NCBI GenBank assembly: GCA_020431825.1
Contig: JAGQHN010000015.1
Coordinates: 1-61,605, forward strand
Length of the DNA: 61,605 nt
Source: Trueperaceae bacterium
Lineage (GTDB): Bacteria > Deinococcota > Deinococci > Deinococcales > Trueperaceae
Direction: 5' to 3'
Shown here: piece after piece, positions 33,442 through 43,373 of the stretch
Layout of the letters: each line of letters opens with the position of its first letter
How positions within the stretch are numbered: the stretch's first letter is position 1
Program-made: the position numbers and the translations under genes
The notes under the pieces: model-generated
The model's database searches: none
What the model saw: only the letters and a program-made list of their open reading frames with translations
Told to the model about the DNA's origin: nothing

Positions 33442-34284
33442 TTGCAACCTTTACTGACTACATATCTAAAGAAGGGCTATATCAATATGCTTATAGGCTT
33501 ATTGCTGGCAGGCTTTATAGCTCGAGCCCAAACCCCTTCTGCCCATTTTCAGGACATAAAGAACTATATGATTTTCTACGGTCAGGGGCAGCTAGATCAA
33601 CTTGTTAAGTACGATTTGGTCATTATCCAGCCTGACAGTTTAAGTCAACCAGAGTTGCACCGCTTAAAGGCGGAAGGCACCCTGATTGTTGCTTATTTAA
33701 GTCTTGGCGAAGTAGAGCCCCAAAGACCTTGGTACGGAGATGGTCGTTTTAACTCAGCCTGGAGTTTAGGGCGAAATCCGTTATGGGGATCTTATTGGGT
33801 CGATGCGTCACAGGTGGGCTGGCAAGAACTTATGCTTTCGCTTGCTTCTGAATATATAGCGATGGGCTTTGATGGCTTATTTTTAGACACCATTGATACG
33901 GTAAATATCTTTCCCCAAACGAAAGCAGGCATGATTCATTTGATTGAGCGTTTGGATGCCCACTATCCCAACAGCTTGCTCATTCAAAACCGAGGGCTTG
34001 CTCTGCTTGATGATGTGCTGCCCTATATTGACGCCCTGATGGTTGAGAGTTTAAGTAGCACCTATGACTTTGTGCAAAAAGACTATGTTTATGTAGATAA
34101 TGCTGGGCTAGCTCTCGAGCTTTCTCAATTCAGTAAAAAAACGGGGTTACCTGTTCTCAGTCTGGACTATGCAAATTCGGCGCTAATGGCTGAAAGCTCA
34201 CGTCAGCTTGCCTTAAGTTATGGCTTTTTGCCTGCCGTATCTGAGATTTGGCTAGACAGCATTCCCAATTTTGGGCTCGAGTGA
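33442..34284 (+). CDS. Secreted GH114-like glycoside hydrolase (endo-alpha-1,4-polygalactosaminidase family)
   Basis: 280 residues (TTG start; an ATG at 33487 with AGAAGGG upstream is equally plausible). A signal peptide (MLIGLLLAGFIARAQ) precedes a TIM-barrel domain with the GH114/TM1410 signatures: YDLVIIQPDSLSQPEL, IVAYLSLGEVEPQRPWY, YWVDASQVGWQELM, GFDGLFLDTIDTVN with acidic active-site residues, and DALMVESLSSTYDF. Known GH114 enzymes cut alpha-1,4-linked galactosamine polymers (Pel, galactosaminogalactan). It is placed between the transporter and an intracellular GH4 glycosidase, so it should release oligosaccharides outside the cell. The family call is good; the substrate is inference. 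Confidence 0.78.
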   Translation: MQPLLTTYLKKGYINMLIGLLLAGFIARAQTPSAHFQDIKNYMIFYGQGQLDQLVKYDLVIIQPDSLSQPELHRLKAEGTLIVAYLSLGEVEPQRPWYGDGRFNSAWSLGRNPLWGSYWVDASQVGWQELMLSLASEYIAMGFDGLFLDTIDTVNIFPQTKAGMIHLIERLDAHYPNSLLIQNRGLALLDDVLPYIDALMVESLSSTYDFVQKDYVYVDNAGLALELSQFSKKTGLPVLSLDYANSALMAESSRQLALSYGFLPAVSEIWLDSIPNFGLE

Positions 34285-34298
34285 TGTTAAGGAGACGT

Positions 34299-35609
34299 AT
34301 GCCAAAAGTGACGATTATTGGTGCGGGCAGTGCTGTTTTTGCTGCCGAAATTATGAAAGATATTCTCTCGACCCCTGCCTTAGAGAGGGGTCAGTTTGCG
34401 CTGGTTGATATAGATGAGGATCGACTTGAGGTTGCTCAGCAGATGGCAGAGTGGCTGATTAAAACCAGTGGACGCGCCTGGACAGTGGAAGCTTCTACCG
34501 ATAGAACAAAAGTACTTGCAGATACGGATTATGTGGTGAATTCTATTGAAGTTGCCGGACTTGCCAATGTGCGTCACGATTACGACATCCCTTTAAAATA
34601 TGGGGTTGATCAGTGTATTGGTGACACAATTGGTCCGGGGGGCTTGTTTAAAGCGCTGCGTACTCTGCCTGCCTGGATAGAAATTCTTAAAGATATAGAG
34701 TGCTTAGCACCTAACGCTCTGGTCATGAACTATACCAACCCGATGTCTTTGACTGTTCTAACAGGTATACGCGCATCAAACTTGCCGATTGTTGGGCTTT
34801 GTCACTCGATTCAGCACACCACCCAGCAACTTGCCGACTACCTTGATGTGCCTTATGAAGAGCTTGATTGGCAAGGAGCGGGTATCAATCATCTCGCCTG
34901 GATAACAAAGCTCGAGCGTCATGGGGAAGACCAATACCCAGTTCTTAAAGAGCGTTTGAAAACTCAGCCAGAGCTTTATGACAAAGACCCGGTACGGTTT
35001 GAAAAGATGAAGCATCTAGGTGCCTTTGTTACCGAGTCCAGCGGTCACACCTCAGAGTACACGCCATATTTTCGTAAGCGACCTGACCTCATTCAAAAAT
35101 ATATGCGCCCAGAGTATTTGGGGGAGAGCGGTTTTTATGCGAATAACTGGCCTAACTGGCGCGAGGAAGCGTTGCAGGAACTCCGGGACATTATGGCAGG
35201 TAAGGAAAGCTATGCATTAAGCCGCGGCCCTGAGTACGCCTCTTACATTATTGAAGCAGTAGAAACGGGCAGGCCTGCAGTGATTTATGGCAATGTCGCC
35301 AATACCGGGCTGATAAGCAATTTGCCACAGGATGGTGTGGTAGAAGTGGCTTGCCTCGTTGATAAAAAAGGCATCCAGGCGACTTACTTTGGTGCTCTAC
35401 CAACTCAGTTAGCCAATCTGGACAGGCAGCACATGGCCTTTCACGATCTGGTCGCGACTTCGGTGCTCGAGCAAAACCGAGAGGCAGCGGTTCATGCACT
35501 CATGTGTGACCCTTTAACGGCTGCGGTCTGTTCTTTAGAAGAAATCAGGCAAATGTTTGATGAAATGGCAAAAGTACAAGAGGCTTATTTGCCAGACTAT
35601 TTACGATAA
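34299..35609 (+). CDS. GH4-family alpha-glycosidase (NAD+ and Mn2+ dependent)
   Basis: 436 residues from ATG 34299, chosen for its AAGGAG site; the frame opens earlier inside the GH114 gene. Rossmann fold (KVTIIGAGSAVFAAEIMKDI), GH4 metal and substrate motifs (VMNYTNPMSLT, VGLCHSIQHT with Cys and His, GINHLAWI). These enzymes act by oxidation at C3 and elimination and prefer alpha- or 6-phospho-glycosides (AglA, MelA). It is intracellular and would cleave imported oligosaccharides. One-base overlap with the kinase gene that follows. Confidence 0.9.
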   Translation: MPKVTIIGAGSAVFAAEIMKDILSTPALERGQFALVDIDEDRLEVAQQMAEWLIKTSGRAWTVEASTDRTKVLADTDYVVNSIEVAGLANVRHDYDIPLKYGVDQCIGDTIGPGGLFKALRTLPAWIEILKDIECLAPNALVMNYTNPMSLTVLTGIRASNLPIVGLCHSIQHTTQQLADYLDVPYEELDWQGAGINHLAWITKLERHGEDQYPVLKERLKTQPELYDKDPVRFEKMKHLGAFVTESSGHTSEYTPYFRKRPDLIQKYMRPEYLGESGFYANNWPNWREEALQELRDIMAGKESYALSRGPEYASYIIEAVETGRPAVIYGNVANTGLISNLPQDGVVEVACLVDKKGIQATYFGALPTQLANLDRQHMAFHDLVATSVLEQNREAAVHALMCDPLTAAVCSLEEIRQMFDEMAKVQEAYLPDYLR

Positions 35610-36547
35610 TGGCAAGAGCCTTTGATTTAATGGTTATTGGGGAAATTAATCCGGACCTGATTTTACAAGGCCCAGATATTCAGCCAGCTTTTGGTCAGGC
35701 TGAAAAACTGGTTGAGCATGCTGAACTGGTTATTGGCTCCTCGGCTGTAATTGTGGCTTGCGGCGCTGCCAGACTTGGTTTAAAGACAGCCTTTATAGGG
35801 GTGGTCGGTGACGATGTCTTTGGACAGTTCATGCTCAAGGCAATGGCGGAAAAGGGCATTGATACTCAGTACTGTCAGGTTAGTGCCAGTCAACCAACTG
35901 GTTTTAGTGTCATTTTATCGCAGCCACAAGACCGTGCTATTTTGACCTATGCAGGGAGTATTTCTGCATTAAAACGCTCAGATATTGACCTGACGATGCT
36001 AAAGGATGCCAGACACTTACATCTCAGTAGCTTCTTTTTATTAGACGCACTACGCCCTGATATACCTGGGCTTTTCAGGGAGGCGAAAAACCTGGGGCTT
36101 AGTACCTCGCTTGATACCAACTGGGACCCGGGTGGCAGCTGGGACGATGGGCTTTTTGAAACGCTTACTTATACCGATGTCTTTTTACCAAATCAGGAGG
36201 AGCTATTGCGCATAGCTCAGGAGCAAGAGCTCGAGCCTGCTCTGAGCAAGTTAAGTCAGCGGGTTCCGACCTTAGCCGTTAAATTAGGTGCCAAAGGTGG
36301 GCTGGCGCGGCAAGGTAATGAAGGGGCTCGAGCTGGCATCTTGCCCCTTAAAGTGGTAGATACCACTGGTGCTGGTGATTCTTTTGACGCGGGTTTCTTA
36401 TATGCTTATTTGCAGGGCTGGACGTTAGAAAAAAGTTTGCAGTTTGCCTGTGCTTGTGGTTCTTTATCTACTCGAGAAGTTGGCGGAACAGGCGCACAGC
36501 CAAGTCTTGAAGAGGCCCTCGAGGCCCTAGACCGTCTTCAAGTCTGA
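35609..36547 (+). CDS. PfkB-family sugar kinase
   Basis: 312 residues. PfkB signatures are present: N-terminal GEINPDL, the glycine-rich region AARLGLKTAFIGVVGDDVFG and the C-terminal DTTGAGDSFDAGFLYA with the catalytic Asp. Relatives phosphorylate ribose, fructose, tagatose-6-phosphate or 2-keto-3-deoxygluconate. In this operon it could phosphorylate the deaminated ketose phosphate or the free sugar. Its tail overlaps the convergent purK by 10 bp with no terminator visible. Confidence 0.88.
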   Translation: MARAFDLMVIGEINPDLILQGPDIQPAFGQAEKLVEHAELVIGSSAVIVACGAARLGLKTAFIGVVGDDVFGQFMLKAMAEKGIDTQYCQVSASQPTGFSVILSQPQDRAILTYAGSISALKRSDIDLTMLKDARHLHLSSFFLLDALRPDIPGLFREAKNLGLSTSLDTNWDPGGSWDDGLFETLTYTDVFLPNQEELLRIAQEQELEPALSKLSQRVPTLAVKLGAKGGLARQGNEGARAGILPLKVVDTTGAGDSFDAGFLYAYLQGWTLEKSLQFACACGSLSTREVGGTGAQPSLEEALEALDRLQV

Positions 36548-37665
36548 ACGATACTCCGCAGTGTTTTGATTTTTTGCGCGAGTTCACCCTTTGAATTTGC
36601 CACTGTGGTTATATGACCCATTTTGCGTTTTGCTCTGGCTTCTGCCTTGCCGTAAAGATGCAAATGCGTTTCTGGTAAACTGAGAACTTTCGCCCAGTCA
36701 GGTTCACCTTTTTCCCAGACATCACCCAGCAAGTTAAGCATAGCGGTAGGTCTTGGAATATCAGTGGGGCCGAGGGGCAAATTACAGATGGCACGAAGCT
36801 GCTGTTCAAACTGGCTGCAAGCACAGCCTTCAATGGTCAGGTGGCCCGAATTATGGGGGCGCGGGGCAACTTCATTGATGAGCAGCTTGCCTTCAGACGT
36901 TAAGAAAAATTCGACACACATAACGCCAATGACATCCAGAGCCTCAAGTGTTGCCCTGGCAATTTCTCTGGCTTCTTGCTGGATGTTTTGGGTTAGGCTC
37001 GAGGGTGCTGTTGACAGATCAAGAATATGGTCTCTATGTTCGTTTTCAATAACCCCAAAATCCCGATAGTCACCACGAGCATTTCTGCTACCAATAACGG
37101 AAACTTCTAGCTGATAATTGATAAAAGCTTCCAGGATGACAGTGCCGCCACCAAGTTGGGTATAGGCAGCGTGGGCATCTTCCAAAGTGCTGAGCTTAGC
37201 CTGGCCTTTGCCATCATAGCCAAAGCCAGCGGTTTTCATAACAGCGGGCGTCCCTAAATGCTCGAGCGCTTCCTTAAGCCCATCAGCACTATCCACCTGC
37301 TTAAACGGGGTAACCGGCAAACCTGCCTTAGCTAAAAAGGTCTTTTCTCGCAAACGGTTTTGCGAGGTATGTAAAACCTGTGGTGAGGGATGAACTGGCA
37401 CATGCCCTGCCAGAGCGTTTAAAGCCTCAACCGCGATGTTTTCAAACTCGATTGTTACAACATCAACTTCTTTAGCAAAACGCTCAAGGGCGTCCACATC
37501 TTGATACTGGGCAACGATTTCTTTATCTGAGACCTGCCCGGCAGGCGTCTGGCTATCTGGTGAATAAATAACCACCCGGTAGCCCATGCGCTTGGCAACA
37601 AAACTGAGCATGCGCCCTAGCTGACCACTTCCTAAAATGCCAATGGTTTTTCCAGGTAAAATCAC
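36538..37665 (-). CDS. purK: N5-carboxyaminoimidazole ribonucleotide synthase
   Basis: 375 residues, GTG start directly after the purE stop (TAAGTG). ATP-grasp enzyme of purine synthesis, making N5-CAIR from AIR, ATP and bicarbonate. Motifs are IGILGSGQLGRMLSFVAKRMG, the ATP-grasp core (KTAGFGYDGKGQAKL, VILEAFINYQLEVSVIG) and EVAPRPHNSGH. Third gene of the tsaC-purE-purK operon. Confidence 0.95.
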   Translation of the reverse strand: MILPGKTIGILGSGQLGRMLSFVAKRMGYRVVIYSPDSQTPAGQVSDKEIVAQYQDVDALERFAKEVDVVTIEFENIAVEALNALAGHVPVHPSPQVLHTSQNRLREKTFLAKAGLPVTPFKQVDSADGLKEALEHLGTPAVMKTAGFGYDGKGQAKLSTLEDAHAAYTQLGGGTVILEAFINYQLEVSVIGSRNARGDYRDFGVIENEHRDHILDLSTAPSSLTQNIQQEAREIARATLEALDVIGVMCVEFFLTSEGKLLINEVAPRPHNSGHLTIEGCACSQFEQQLRAICNLPLGPTDIPRPTAMLNLLGDVWEKGEPDWAKVLSLPETHLHLYGKAEARAKRKMGHITTVANSKGELAQKIKTLRSIVQT

Positions 37666-38157
37666 TTAGACATCCAGCTGACTATCCAGAACTTTTTGAC
37701 TTTGCGCTTCACGAAAGGCGCGCAACTTGGCGCGTAAGCTTGGGCGGGTATTGGCCAGAATGGCAATGGCCATAAGGGCTGCATTTTTAGAACCCGCTTC
37801 ACCAATCGCAAAAGTACCTACCGGGATACCGGCTGGCATCTGCACGATGGAAAGCAGTGAGTCCTGACCGTTTAAGGCACGACTTTGCACGGGAACCCCT
37901 AGCACCGGAACCAGTGTTTGGGCTGCGACCATACCGGGTAAGTGCGCTGCGCCCCCAGCACCAGCGATGATGACCTCGAGCCCCTTGGACTCTGCTTCAC
38001 TGGCGTACTTGGCCATAAGCTCAGGCGTGCGGTGCGCAGAAACCACTTTACACTCATGGGCAACGCCAAAACTCTGCAAAATGTCGTGGGCGTGTTTCAT
38101 GGTGGGCCAGTCAGAAGTGCTGCCCATTATGATGCCAACGAGGGCTGTCTCGGTCAT
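37666..38157 (-). CDS. purE: N5-carboxyaminoimidazole ribonucleotide mutase
   Basis: 163 residues. Class I PurE motifs are [24 protein letters not shown] with the catalytic His, and [13 protein letters not shown]. It converts N5-CAIR to CAIR. ATGA overlap with the upstream gene and zero spacing to purK, so all three are translated together. Confidence 0.95.
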   Translation of the reverse strand: MTETALVGIIMGSTSDWPTMKHAHDILQSFGVAHECKVVSAHRTPELMAKYASEAESKGLEVIIAGAGGAAHLPGMVAAQTLVPVLGVPVQSRALNGQDSLLSIVQMPAGIPVGTFAIGEAGSKNAALMAIAILANTRPSLRAKLRAFREAQSQKVLDSQLDV

Positions 38158-39098
38158 GTTGTCTCCTTAAAGGTTGCACGCTTTAAGCGGTCACGTACCG
38201 CCAGCCAGTCGGCTGAGTCGGGTACCTCTTCAATATAAATCTGCTTTAGTCCTAAACCATCAAGTTTTCTAAGAGCTGCATAAAGCTCCCTGGCATACGT
38301 TTGGGCGTTTTGGGAAAGCTCGAGCCAGTGGGCGTTTTGACTGGGTGCAGGTCTTCTGGCAATCACGCCAACATGTTCTACATCGTTGGGAATATGCTTG
38401 ACCAGCAGGCTAGGGGTCTGGGGTGCATAGTGGCTCTCCAGCGTACCCGAGGTGCGAATCTCCGTTTTACTTTTTAGTTCGGGTTCATAACCTAAAACTT
38501 CCGTTAATGCTTGCAGGCGAATGCCTCCGGGCCGCAAAACTCTGGCCACACCGGTACTCAAATCAACAATGGTGGACTCGAGGCCTACTTCGCAGGATCC
38601 ACCCTCTAAAATGAGTTGAACGCTGCCTCCTAATTCTTCTTGAACATGCTGAGCGGTTGTAGGACTAATGCGCCCAAAGCGGTTAGCAGAAGGTGCGGCA
38701 ATGCCTCCCCCAAAAGCTTCTAAAACAGTAAGCGCTACCGGGTGCTCAGGTACTCTTAAGCCGACAGTATCTTGCCCGCCGGTTACAATGTTGGGTACAA
38801 GGCTCGAGCGCTGCAAAATCAGGGTGAGGGGCCCAGGCCAGAAGGCATTTGCTAGTTTATAAGCGTCATCAGGAATATCATTTGCCCAGCTTGCCAAATT
38901 CTTTTTACTTGCAATATGCACAATGACCGGATGATCTGCCGGACGGCCTTTGGCCTCAAAAATCTTTTTGACAGCCTTGGAATTGGCTGCATCTGCCCCA
39001 AGACCGTAAACCGTTTCGGTAGGAAAGCCCAAAAGCTCACCAGCTTTAAGTAGCGTGAGGGCACGCTCGAGGGTTTCGGGGCTGAGTTCGGCAATCAT
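38154..39098 (-). CDS. L-threonylcarbamoyladenylate synthase (Sua5/YrdC/TsaC family)
   Basis: 314 residues. The N-terminal YrdC domain (about 1-200) has the nucleotide and tRNA-modification motifs ([50 protein letters not shown]). The C-terminal ~110 residues form the Sua5 domain, so it is Sua5-type rather than the short TsaC. It makes the threonylcarbamoyl-AMP used for t6A37 of tRNA. A TAGACT box ten nt before the ATG (minus strand) implies a very short leader. Confidence 0.9.
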   Translation of the reverse strand: MIAELSPETLERALTLLKAGELLGFPTETVYGLGADAANSKAVKKIFEAKGRPADHPVIVHIASKKNLASWANDIPDDAYKLANAFWPGPLTLILQRSSLVPNIVTGGQDTVGLRVPEHPVALTVLEAFGGGIAAPSANRFGRISPTTAQHVQEELGGSVQLILEGGSCEVGLESTIVDLSTGVARVLRPGGIRLQALTEVLGYEPELKSKTEIRTSGTLESHYAPQTPSLLVKHIPNDVEHVGVIARRPAPSQNAHWLELSQNAQTYARELYAALRKLDGLGLKQIYIEEVPDSADWLAVRDRLKRATFKETT

Positions 39099-39344
39099 TC
39101 CGGGGAAAAGTCTACCGTATTTCCTTTAAGAAAGAGCTATCACGGAAATTGCTGGGAATAGCTGGTTGGCTTGTTAAAATGGGGTGGATCAAAAATCCCT
39201 GGCTCCAAGCAGCTTAAGCTCGAGCTTCAAACCTTGCTCAGAGTTCTGCTTTAGCATATTAGCCTCGACTTTCTACAGCTTTAAAAGGTATAGAGCAATT
39301 TGAGGAAAATTGAAAAATGCATTTGGTAGGGACTTACAAACTTG

Positions 39345-39385
39345 AAAACAGCCTCAAGATTTTTAAGGCTGTTTTGGTTTTAAAA
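39345..39385 (-). terminator. Terminator-like stem-loop after the beta-helix lipoprotein gene
   Basis: AAAACAGCCT (39345-39354) pairs with AGGCTGTTTT (39366-39375). On the minus strand it is followed by CAAGTTTG, on the plus strand by GGTTTT. It is the likely end of the lipoprotein operon. The rest of the gap 39099-39506 has a 12-bp AAGCTCGAGCTT palindrome near 39218 and the next hairpin; no gene. Confidence 0.55.
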
Positions 39386-39450
39386 AGCAATACCAAAATG
39401 CTTGAATGATGTCATCGTCGGAGTGGTCTAAGGGTACGCTCTCACAAGCG

Positions 39451-39478
39451 GTTTTAATGTCTCTTATGACATTAAAAC
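39451..39478. other. Perfect 11-bp stem-loop just after the lipoprotein stop
   Basis: GTTTTAATGTC (39451-39461) and GACATTAAAAC (39468-39478), 6-nt loop TCTTAT, no U tract. It lies 28 bp beyond the stop at 39507 and may protect the 3' end or assist termination with the next hairpin. Confidence 0.55.
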
Positions 39479-39506
39479 GACACTCTGCTATAAGGGGTAT
39501 AGAAGG

Positions 39507-41183
39507 CTAATAAACCTGCACCAGGTTATTTTTAAAAGCTATCATCAGTGTTTTATTAGTACCCGAGTAAATTCCAGCATAAAGTCCTGGGGTCAGTTGA
39601 GCAGAGCTTAATTTTGTATGGCTCATTTCAATGACTACGCCACCGGGTTGGGCTCGAGCAGGCCTGGCATCGAGAAATTGAAACGTCCCATTGCCATTTA
39701 GCTCGTTATTCCCGGCATCGGCAGAGGTGCCAAGGTCGAGTTTTTGCAAGCCCTCGAGTACCCGAATGCCAAACTCTTGGTTATTGTTAAAGCTCGAGTC
39801 ACGCACTCTCACGATGCCGCCTGAGAGCGACATGCCCGTGCCATTGTCAAATGCTTCAACCCCTTCCAGTCTGACATTAGCCTGACCCAAAACCCCAATC
39901 CCTGCAGCATTATTAAAGACTTTAACGCTTTCTAAGAGAAGTTTGGCATTTTCACTTGCGCCTAACCCAAACAGACCAAAACTAAGCTGGGTGCCAAGCA
40001 AATTAACGGTAGCTTCATTGAGCGCACCTACCCCCATTACACTGCCAGAAAACTCAGACTCGCCGCTCACGGTAACAGTTGACGTGCCGTAAGCCCACAA
40101 GCCTCCGGCGCTCGAGTTAATGCGGGTGTTTTCTATCATTAGAATGCCTGCCCTTGCTAACAGAGCATACTCGAAGTCTTGCAGCAAAACATTTGCTAAC
40201 TGGGCGTTGCCAGCGAAGACCAGACCCAGCGTTTGTGAACCAATGCCTTCTCCTTTAAGGATGGTGGTTGCTCCTTCACCCTGTATGCTTACCCCTTCGG
40301 GTACATTTGCGTTAAGGCCATCATTGGCAACACCTCCAGGAAGTATACCTTCATGGGTCCACACGGGCCAGACCTCATTAGCTGCCGTACTATACTCGCC
40401 AGCCGCTAGCTGGATCCTGTCTCCGGAATCAGCTTGTTTTAAAGCAAAGCTTAAACTACGAAAGGGCAAATCTGTTGTACCCTTACCCGTTTTATCATTG
40501 CCGTCAGGAGAAACGTAAAGGGGGGTTATTACTATTTGCTGGTCAAGCTCGAGCACTTGTCCTGAGGCAAGAAAGCTTAAGGTATAAGAGCCTGTTTCAA
40601 GCCCGTGAGGAATGTTTGCTGCTAGCTGCACAGCACTTTTGCTCTGATTTGCTAACGTTAGGGCTAAGTCTCCTAGTTTTGGCTCAGAAAGTTTGTCTAA
40701 GTCAGAACCCGTGAGCTCGAGCATAATCTCTCCGGCTCCTTGCCGGATTTGTAGACTGTCTTCGTAGCCAGCAATGCTTACCTGCTCTACCGTTACGGGT
40801 GCTGTCAGAACGGTAACGGCTAGACTCGCCGATTCGCTGATTTGACCACTACTGGCTTTAAGAGTAAAGGTGTAGGTGCCTGGATCAGCGCTGGTGCTTA
40901 AGTCAAACTCGCTGGCGTTTTCGCCTTCGGCAATCGAATTTAGACTAGCACTAAAGTTTGGCAGACTGCTTAGCTCAAGCGTTATTTCTCCTTGAAAATC
41001 GCCTTTGCGTAAAACCCGAATCTGCACTGTTGCGGTTTCTCCGGGAAAAAGCTCGAGTTCATCATTCAAGATGCTCAGGTTAAAGCCAGGGCTTGTTGAG
41101 CTGTCATCTGGCCCTGGACAGGCAGCCAGGAGCAAAAGGATAAAAAATCCTGATAAATACAAAAGGGCTTTAGAAAATCTCAT
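39507..41183 (-). CDS. Surface lipoprotein with Ig-like and beta-helix domains (DUF1565 type)
   Basis: 558 residues. The lipobox is in FFILLLLAACPGPDD (Cys near 23). Residues about 30-225 look like two Ig-like segments (ELFPGETATVQIRVLRKGDFQGEITL; SIAGYEDSLQIRQGAGEIMLELTG, each in part). Then SPDGNDKTGKGTTDLPFRSLSFALKQ begins a DUF1565/pectin-lyase-like right-handed beta helix with repeated short strands (NVRLEGVEAFDNGTG, IVRVRDSSFNNNQ). Probably a cell-surface carbohydrate or adhesion protein. Forty bp downstream of the PKD-type lipoprotein, so likely in one operon. Compare the CTCGAG density, seven copies. Confidence 0.75.
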   Translation of the reverse strand: MRFSKALLYLSGFFILLLLAACPGPDDSSTSPGFNLSILNDELELFPGETATVQIRVLRKGDFQGEITLELSSLPNFSASLNSIAEGENASEFDLSTSADPGTYTFTLKASSGQISESASLAVTVLTAPVTVEQVSIAGYEDSLQIRQGAGEIMLELTGSDLDKLSEPKLGDLALTLANQSKSAVQLAANIPHGLETGSYTLSFLASGQVLELDQQIVITPLYVSPDGNDKTGKGTTDLPFRSLSFALKQADSGDRIQLAAGEYSTAANEVWPVWTHEGILPGGVANDGLNANVPEGVSIQGEGATTILKGEGIGSQTLGLVFAGNAQLANVLLQDFEYALLARAGILMIENTRINSSAGGLWAYGTSTVTVSGESEFSGSVMGVGALNEATVNLLGTQLSFGLFGLGASENAKLLLESVKVFNNAAGIGVLGQANVRLEGVEAFDNGTGMSLSGGIVRVRDSSFNNNQEFGIRVLEGLQKLDLGTSADAGNNELNGNGTFQFLDARPARAQPGGVVIEMSHTKLSSAQLTPGLYAGIYSGTNKTLMIAFKNNLVQVY

Positions 41184-41222
41184 GCTAACTCCTAAGAAAA
41201 GTAAAGTACTGGATGTGACTCA

Positions 41223-43373
41223 TTAACCCACAGGTAAAAACCATTTGAAAGTGAGGCTATAAACTCCAGGAATAGTGGTTGTGCCGTCACTTATACTTAG
41301 GCTGATAGTGAGTTCGCCACCTGTATCTGGGATATCGCGTGGGTCAAACTCGAGACTTGCGCCTGTACCAATGTCCTGGAAAGGATTGCCATTAAAACTG
41401 GCTGACCAGCTGTAGCTAATCGGGTCACCCTCTGGGTCTGTGGCGGAAGCGCTTAGCACCAGCAATGAACCGAGCGTGTGAAATTCGCCAGCGTGTACCT
41501 CTTGATTGGAGCCCTTAAGCAAAACCTTTGCGTCCTGAATCTCAGGAGCTGGGTTAGCCGGCGCTGCACCTATAGAAATGCTGATTGTTTTGCTGCTAGA
41601 GGCACCCTGTGGGTCGGTGGCACTCAGGGTAACGTCACGACTGCTATTGGCATTATGGAAGCGCACTTTGACCTGACAGCCCGTACTGCTACCAATAATT
41701 TCATCACTCCCTTGGACAGTCCAGGCGTAGCTGCCGGGGTTGTTACAGACTAGGGTGCCAGGGCCGCTCAGGCCGTCACCTTCATTGGCATCGGTAGCAC
41801 CACCCTGAAGCAGATAGGTCACATTGTTCAGTAAGGGCTGATTGCTGGGCGGACTTATAAAAACAGTAGGGGGGGTATTAACGACGGTGACGGTCATAGA
41901 GTCGCTCGAGCTTTGACCTTTGCTGTCGGTGACTGTTGCCGTAATGGTTCTGACGCCACCTGTAGCAAAGCTGTGTGAAATGAAGTCCCCTGTACCCAGA
42001 TTGCCATCCTGGCTCGAGGACCAGCTCACGGTACATTTATCATTTAAAAAGCAATTCCCGTCTTCCGGGTCGCTGGCCTCTGCCTCAAAATCAATCAGCT
42101 TATTCATATCAAAACTGTTACCGCTTGGGGCAGTAATCTCTATGCTGGGTTTGCCGTTGGCTGCTCGCCCAATCTCTTTTTTGACATTAAGAACATCTTT
42201 GTGCCAGTCCACCAGGGTAAAACTCAAAATTTCAACTTCAAAACCAACACCAGCTTCTAGACCAGCAGACAAAATCCATAAGGGGTCCCGCGGCACTCCC
42301 ACATCAATTTCAGCAAAAGCGCGGCCATAGAGGTAGGGACCAGCGAGGCCATAAAGCAGTATGCTGGCTTCGGCACCTGCATAGGCTCTTGCCACCATAC
42401 TGAGCGCAAAGGCATCCACGTAATAATCGGCATTGCTATCTACACCACTGATATTTTGCCAGCCCTGACCGCGCCGCCACTCAGCCCCTATGGTGACATC
42501 GAGAGACTGATCTAAGCCGACCGAGATTTCGGCACCAATTTGGCCGTCTACGCCAATATTAATGTCAACTTTGGGGGTTAAAACAATGGGGACTGGCCCA
42601 ATAAAAAAGGTTAGCGGCGCGGTATAAAACTGAGCCACCGCAATTTCTTTAGTGAGTGTGCCACCAGCAAAACCTGAAAGCTCGAGATTCACCTCTTCAG
42701 TAAAGCCCATGCCCAGCTTGAGTTTTTGCAGTCGAAACAAAAACTTGATATCGATATCAAATATGACCTTGGGACTAAAAGCAAAAGAGCCGTTTAGCTT
42801 AAGCTGGTCCGCTGTAGTGTTGTTGTTGCCATCGGCGTCTAGCAGTACCTGATTGAAATCAACCTTAAAGTTCAGGGCCTGGGTTTCGAGAGCTTGACCT
42901 GAAAGATTTTTGCTTGGCTCAGCTTCAATGAGCTGAATACTAACCCCTTTTAACAGCGCTTTGGTTGCCACAATATCTTCAGGCTTTAGTGCTCTTTCGA
43001 CACTCAAACTCCCCTGGGCGACCGCCTGGTCGAGGCTCGCCTGTTCGGTTTCTAAAATAAGAGCACCGCCCTCCTGGCGCAAAGTCTTTATGCGGCGCAG
43101 GTATCCCTCGGGCGCAACGCTGCCGGGCTCGCTGGCAATAATGTCACCGCTGTTTAGGCTCTCGAGTTGAGGGGTGCTTTGTGCAAAACGCAGGTATCCG
43201 GTGTCTGGGTTGTAGTCGCTGAGCAACTGACGTGTTTCTTCATTCATGACTTTAGTGGTTTCAGGAATAATGACTTCTTCTGACTCATTGCCCGTTGGTA
43301 CGGAGGGATTAGGGCAGGCTGTCAAAAGAATAGTCAGGCCAAATAGACTGAGTAAAAATACGATTTTTTTCAT
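41223..43373 (-). CDS. Large surface lipoprotein with PKD/Ig-like repeats
   Basis: 716 residues. Lipobox in LFGLTILLTACPNP (Cys near 20). Residues about 60-400 form a beta-rich domain of unknown family with repeats of the kind LRRIKTLRQEGGALILETEQ. From about 405 there are three PKD/cadherin-like modules (SIEITAPSGNSFDMNKLIDF, FISPPSNQPLLNNVTYLLQGG in part, PEIQDAKVLLKGSN), each with the D-x-x-G-D loop (SDPEDGNC, TDANEGDG, TDPEGDP). Function unknown; a wall-attached or adhesion role is likely. GGAT-type site upstream of the ATG. Confidence 0.75.
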   Translation of the reverse strand: MKKIVFLLSLFGLTILLTACPNPSVPTGNESEEVIIPETTKVMNEETRQLLSDYNPDTGYLRFAQSTPQLESLNSGDIIASEPGSVAPEGYLRRIKTLRQEGGALILETEQASLDQAVAQGSLSVERALKPEDIVATKALLKGVSIQLIEAEPSKNLSGQALETQALNFKVDFNQVLLDADGNNNTTADQLKLNGSFAFSPKVIFDIDIKFLFRLQKLKLGMGFTEEVNLELSGFAGGTLTKEIAVAQFYTAPLTFFIGPVPIVLTPKVDINIGVDGQIGAEISVGLDQSLDVTIGAEWRRGQGWQNISGVDSNADYYVDAFALSMVARAYAGAEASILLYGLAGPYLYGRAFAEIDVGVPRDPLWILSAGLEAGVGFEVEILSFTLVDWHKDVLNVKKEIGRAANGKPSIEITAPSGNSFDMNKLIDFEAEASDPEDGNCFLNDKCTVSWSSSQDGNLGTGDFISHSFATGGVRTITATVTDSKGQSSSDSMTVTVVNTPPTVFISPPSNQPLLNNVTYLLQGGATDANEGDGLSGPGTLVCNNPGSYAWTVQGSDEIIGSSTGCQVKVRFHNANSSRDVTLSATDPQGASSSKTISISIGAAPANPAPEIQDAKVLLKGSNQEVHAGEFHTLGSLLVLSASATDPEGDPISYSWSASFNGNPFQDIGTGASLEFDPRDIPDTGGELTISLSISDGTTTIPGVYSLTFKWFLPVG

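Noticed and set aside
39507-43373. Lipoprotein repeats as a CRISPR or phage tail region
   Set aside because: Lipoboxes, Ig/PKD modules and a beta helix explain them; no direct repeats with spacers and no phage genes nearby.
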